64,000 nt of DNA from NCBI GenBank assembly GCA_009692155.1, contig SHZW01000005.1:40342-104341 (forward strand). Reading direction: 5' to 3'. This DNA is from Nitrospiraceae bacterium. GTDB taxonomy: Bacteria > Nitrospirota > Nitrospiria > Nitrospirales > Nitrospiraceae. The notes below the pieces were generated by a model that was not told where the DNA came from, did not search any database, and saw only the letters and a program-made list of their open reading frames with translations. The translations under genes and the position numbers were made by a program. Shown here piece by piece: positions 61,503-64,000 of this stretch (positions are counted from its first letter, which is position 1; each line of letters opens with the position of its first letter).

Positions 61503-62455
61503 GCGGCAGCGGTTGGAGGGGGAGGGCCGAGTCGAAGGCCCGGTGCGAGCGCGTGCCCGGTCAAGTATTGCGCGACCGACATCCGGCGACTGTTGGCCGG
61601 CTGGAACTCCATGATGCGGAGGACGCCGTCGCCGGTCGCGACGGTCACTCCCTCTTTTGTGGCGTCCACGATTGTCCCAGGAGACACGACGGCTGCCGAT
61701 TGATCGAGGACCGCAGCTTTCCAGATCACCCAGCGATCTTCTCCGAGATACGTATAGGCGCCGGGCCAGGGGGACAATCCGCGCACCCGGTTGGCCAGAT
61801 CGAGAGCCGGCAGCGTCCAATCGAGCAAGCCGTCTTCCTTCTTGAGCAACGGAGCCATGGTCGCCTGGTTCTGGTCCTGTGGCTGAGGCGTGATAGTGCC
61901 GTTCTGAATCTGCGCGAGCGTGTCTAGAAGAAGCCGTCCTCCGATGTCCGCAAGCTTCGACGACAGCGTGCCGGCCGTATCGTCCGGCGTGATGGCTATC
62001 CGTTCCTGTAACAGCATCGCGCCGGTGTCCATGCCTTCGTTCATCAACATGGTCGTGATGCCGGTCTCCTGCTCGCCCCTGATGAGGGCCCACTGGATCG
62101 GGCCTGCACCACGGTATTTCGGGAGCAGCGACGCATGCACGTTGACGCACCCCCGCGGCGGCAGATCGAGGATGACCTTGGGAAGAATGCGTCCAAACGC
62201 CGTCACGGCGATCAGATCCGGTTTCCACGCCGATAAAGCATCCAGAAAGACCGGGTCTTTCATCTTCAGGGGTTGGAGGATCGGAATCTTGCGCTGCACG
62301 GCAAGCTGTTTGATCGGCGAGGCCGCCAGTTCCTGCCCGCGTCCCTTCGGGCGGTCCGGTTGCGTGACGACGCCGACGACGCGGTGTTCAGAGGTCACCA
62401 GCACCGCGAGCGACGGGACGGCGAATTCCGGCGTGCCCATGAAGACGATACGCAT
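61499..62455 (-). CDS. fmt: Methionyl-tRNA formyltransferase
   Basis: A 318-residue enzyme that formylates initiator Met-tRNA. It has FMGTPEFAVPSL, the folate/formyl site with NVHASLLPKYRGAGPIQWAL (Asn and His catalytic), GITTMLMNEGMDTG and a C-terminal OB-fold. First gene of the fmt-rsmB-rpe-pheS-pheT unit; peptide deformylase is not adjacent. Its substrate, the initiator tRNA, is encoded divergently 170 bases away. Confidence 0.94.
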   Translation of the reverse strand: MRIVFMGTPEFAVPSLAVLVTSEHRVVGVVTQPDRPKGRGQELAASPIKQLAVQRKIPILQPLKMKDPVFLDALSAWKPDLIAVTAFGRILPKVILDLPPRGCVNVHASLLPKYRGAGPIQWALIRGEQETGITTMLMNEGMDTGAMLLQERIAITPDDTAGTLSSKLADIGGRLLLDTLAQIQNGTITPQPQDQNQATMAPLLKKEDGLLDWTLPALDLANRVRGLSPWPGAYTYLGEDRWVIWKAAVLDQSAAVVSPGTIVDATKEGVTVATGDGVLRIMEFQPANSRRMSVAQYLTGHALAPGLRLGPPPPTAAA

Positions 62456-62484
62456 GAAGCTGTGTTAGCACGCAGATAGAGGGA

Positions 62485-62578
62485 AATCAACTGCACAAGA
62501 TAGCAAGCAGCTAATAGCTGATAGCAAATAGCTCTAAGCCTTTTTCTGGCTGCCCGCTATTTTCTATTCGCTATCAGT
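62485..62578. repeat. Iterated-word palindrome upstream of fmt (ATAGC/GCTAT words)
   Basis: The left half repeats AGATAGCAAGCAGC, AATAGCTGATAGC and AAATAGC; the right half repeats GCTATTTTC and TATTCGCTATCAG. The two halves can form an imperfect long hairpin. A single-armed version of the same word set lies at 12689-12727. Confidence 0.55.
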
Positions 62579-62590
62579 TCTTGAGTTGTC

Positions 62591-62621
62591 TTGACGGAAC
62601 GGACAGCCGGTATGTTAGTAT
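62591..62621 (+). promoter_or_regulatory. Candidate promoter of initiator tRNA
   Basis: TTGACG (62591-62596) with TTAGTA (62615-62620) at an 18-base spacing. Transcription would start close to the mature 5' end at 62627. Confidence 0.45.
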
Positions 62622-62626
62622 CCGCC

Positions 62627-62935
<309 letters not shown>

Positions 62936-63017
62936 CTACACCACATGGCAGGCCCCGATGATGGCCTACCGCTCTATCGAACGACGGCGAGCCGAGACCA
63001 GGGAGTGAAGGAATTTT

Positions 63018-63143
63018 TTACCCAAGAAATTTTTGAACCACCGCCCAAATGCCCAGAATGAAAATCGCGAATGACACCACGCGCAGGATCGCCATTTCGA
63101 GTTGCGACAAGGTGACATTCAGCCATTCGTTGAACTCCCTCAT
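63018..63143 (-). CDS. Possible single-helix membrane micro-protein, 41 aa
   Basis: MREFNEWLNVTLSQLEMAIL is followed by the membrane segment RVVSFAIFILGIWAVVQKFL and ends with Gly and a stop. The ribosome site is weak (an AAGGAAC element is too far upstream). It lies in the stretch between the recombinase remnant and the lipoprotein gene, where nothing else is evident. Confidence 0.4.
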   Translation of the reverse strand: MREFNEWLNVTLSQLEMAILRVVSFAIFILGIWAVVQKFLG

Positions 63144-63223
63144 GATGGCGTGCCCGTTCCTTCGACTAGCGTGAGACCGACCACCTTCTTGGTGGTTCTT
63201 CGCTTTTGATCTGGATCCTTAGG

Positions 63224-63919
63224 CTAGTTGCCTGCCAAATCAAGAATCTTTGACTCGAGCAACCCCGTTGAGCAGCATTTGATTACGGCGTCATTATTCT
63301 TAGCATCTTTATCAGTTCCAACTTGATTCGTGCTAAATGTAATCGTTCCCTTATCCATCTCGCGATTTGGATTTGTGCGGCTCATGATACTCACGCTATT
63401 CATAAACTCCTCTGAGCCGTAGATACGAAATGTCCAGACATAGCGGACGGTGGTTGTGATCACAGTCTCGGTCTCTCCTTTTAGGTCCAGATACAGACTG
63501 GCCCGCCCCTCCAGTGAGGTTCGCCTCGAGATGCTCGCCACATACGGATCGCCACGTCCCCACTTTCCGGCGACTTTGTACTCTGACGATCCAGCCACTT
63601 CATATCTATAGATGTTGGATTCTTGCTTGTATGAGTACTCCCGTGTTGCCAGTCCACAGTTGACATAGTTTTTCGGATCATCCAGTGAGAAGGCAAGATC
63701 GATGAAACGAGAGGCCTTATCGATGTCTTTGGTGACGAAAGAGTTCTTTGCAAGGTTTTTCACAAGGATACCCCACACACGGTTAAATGGTTGGGCAAGA
63801 ACCCGCTCGGTCACGATTTTGTCACCTGGCCCGGGGGCAGTGTATTTTAACGAAGAGGTCCCATGGGTGGCGCAGGAAGTCAGAAAAAATACTGATGCAC
63901 ATATGAATATATTACGCAC
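63224..63919 (-). CDS. Lipoprotein of unknown function
   Basis: With the GTG at 63917-63919 as start the protein has 231 residues and a classic lipoprotein signal (RNIFICASVFFLTSCATHG, lipobox LTSC). The open frame extends to an ATG at 63985, but that extension has no signal-like character. The mature part is beta-rich (SLYLDLKGETETVITTTVRY, VWTFRIYGS) with two late Cys (KCCSTG). No family recognised. Lower GC than the neighbouring housekeeping genes hints at later acquisition. Confidence 0.6.
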   Translation of the reverse strand: MRNIFICASVFFLTSCATHGTSSLKYTAPGPGDKIVTERVLAQPFNRVWGILVKNLAKNSFVTKDIDKASRFIDLAFSLDDPKNYVNCGLATREYSYKQESNIYRYEVAGSSEYKVAGKWGRGDPYVASISRRTSLEGRASLYLDLKGETETVITTTVRYVWTFRIYGSEEFMNSVSIMSRTNPNREMDKGTITFSTNQVGTDKDAKNNDAVIKCCSTGLLESKILDLAGN

Positions 63920-64000
63920 TGTTATAACCTGTTTCGTTATACATGCCTCCACACGTGCGGAATCTACCATATTCCCGTATAGCATGATGAGTCTGGCCGA

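Noticed and set aside
61503..62228. N-terminal extension of rsmB to 695 codons
   Set aside because: The extra part lies inside fmt in another frame and is low-complexity. The ATG at 61502 overlaps the fmt stop and gives the normal family length.

Overview
The window looks like chromosome of a Nitrospira-type bacterium (phylum Nitrospirota). The evidence is a UBact/Pup-type proteasome cluster in an otherwise Gram-negative gene set (outer-membrane barrel, lipoproteins), ferredoxin-type assimilatory sulfate reduction, several proteins built from PCP-reductase-like repeats, and moderately high GC. The genus call is inference; no rRNA gene lies in the window.

Bases 1-1767: an unrecognised partial gene, a small outer-membrane barrel gene and a periplasmic c-type haem protein. 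Bases 1768-11304: a 9.46 kb island bounded by a 48-bp perfect direct repeat. The right copy is the 3' part of an intact tRNA-Arg(TCG) with a tyrosine-integrase remnant beside it; the left copy is a decayed tRNA remnant. The island carries the proteasome operon, transcribed leftward: mpa/ARC ATPase, dop, UBact, prcB, prcA, pafA. Around it are a decayed ATPase, a methyltransferase and gene-poor debris.

Bases 11305-23400: aroK-aroE, an SDR, trmI, an nfeD-slipin pair (the slipin interrupted by a TAG), a sigma-70 factor, a DegP-like protease, lipB, glutamate dehydrogenase and small membrane or secreted proteins. Bases 23500-37830: a leftward series that includes a D,D-carboxypeptidase, a VCBS lipoprotein, a four-repeat PCP_red protein, an HU-like protein, sppA and rpsA. 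It also holds an aromatic amino-acid operon (pheA-hisC-aroF-tyrA-aroA) running into cmk-plsC-rpsA.

Bases 38025-43950: yebC-ruvA-(secreted CxxC protein)-ruvB, membrane proteins, a two-repeat PCP_red protein and an Mrp-type Fe-S ATPase. Bases 44005-51640: a sulfate-assimilation operon behind an Rrf2 regulator with a strong promoter and a dyad. It encodes a sulfite reductase-HEPN-TusA fusion, an APS-type reductase, a TrpD-like protein, CysD and CysN-CysC.

Bases 51880-62460: a Fis-type regulator, then tRNA-Val, thrS, infC (apparent AUC start), rpmI and rplT. Convergent to these is fmt-rsmB-rpe-pheS-pheT, in which PheS and PheT have the archaeal/eukaryotic-type size and architecture. Bases 62480-64000: initiator tRNA with a second recombinase remnant reading into its 3' end, then a small membrane ORF and a lipoprotein.

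Several intergenic gaps hold palindromes built by iterating a 4-6 base word and then its complement. The word differs from site to site but the architecture is the same.
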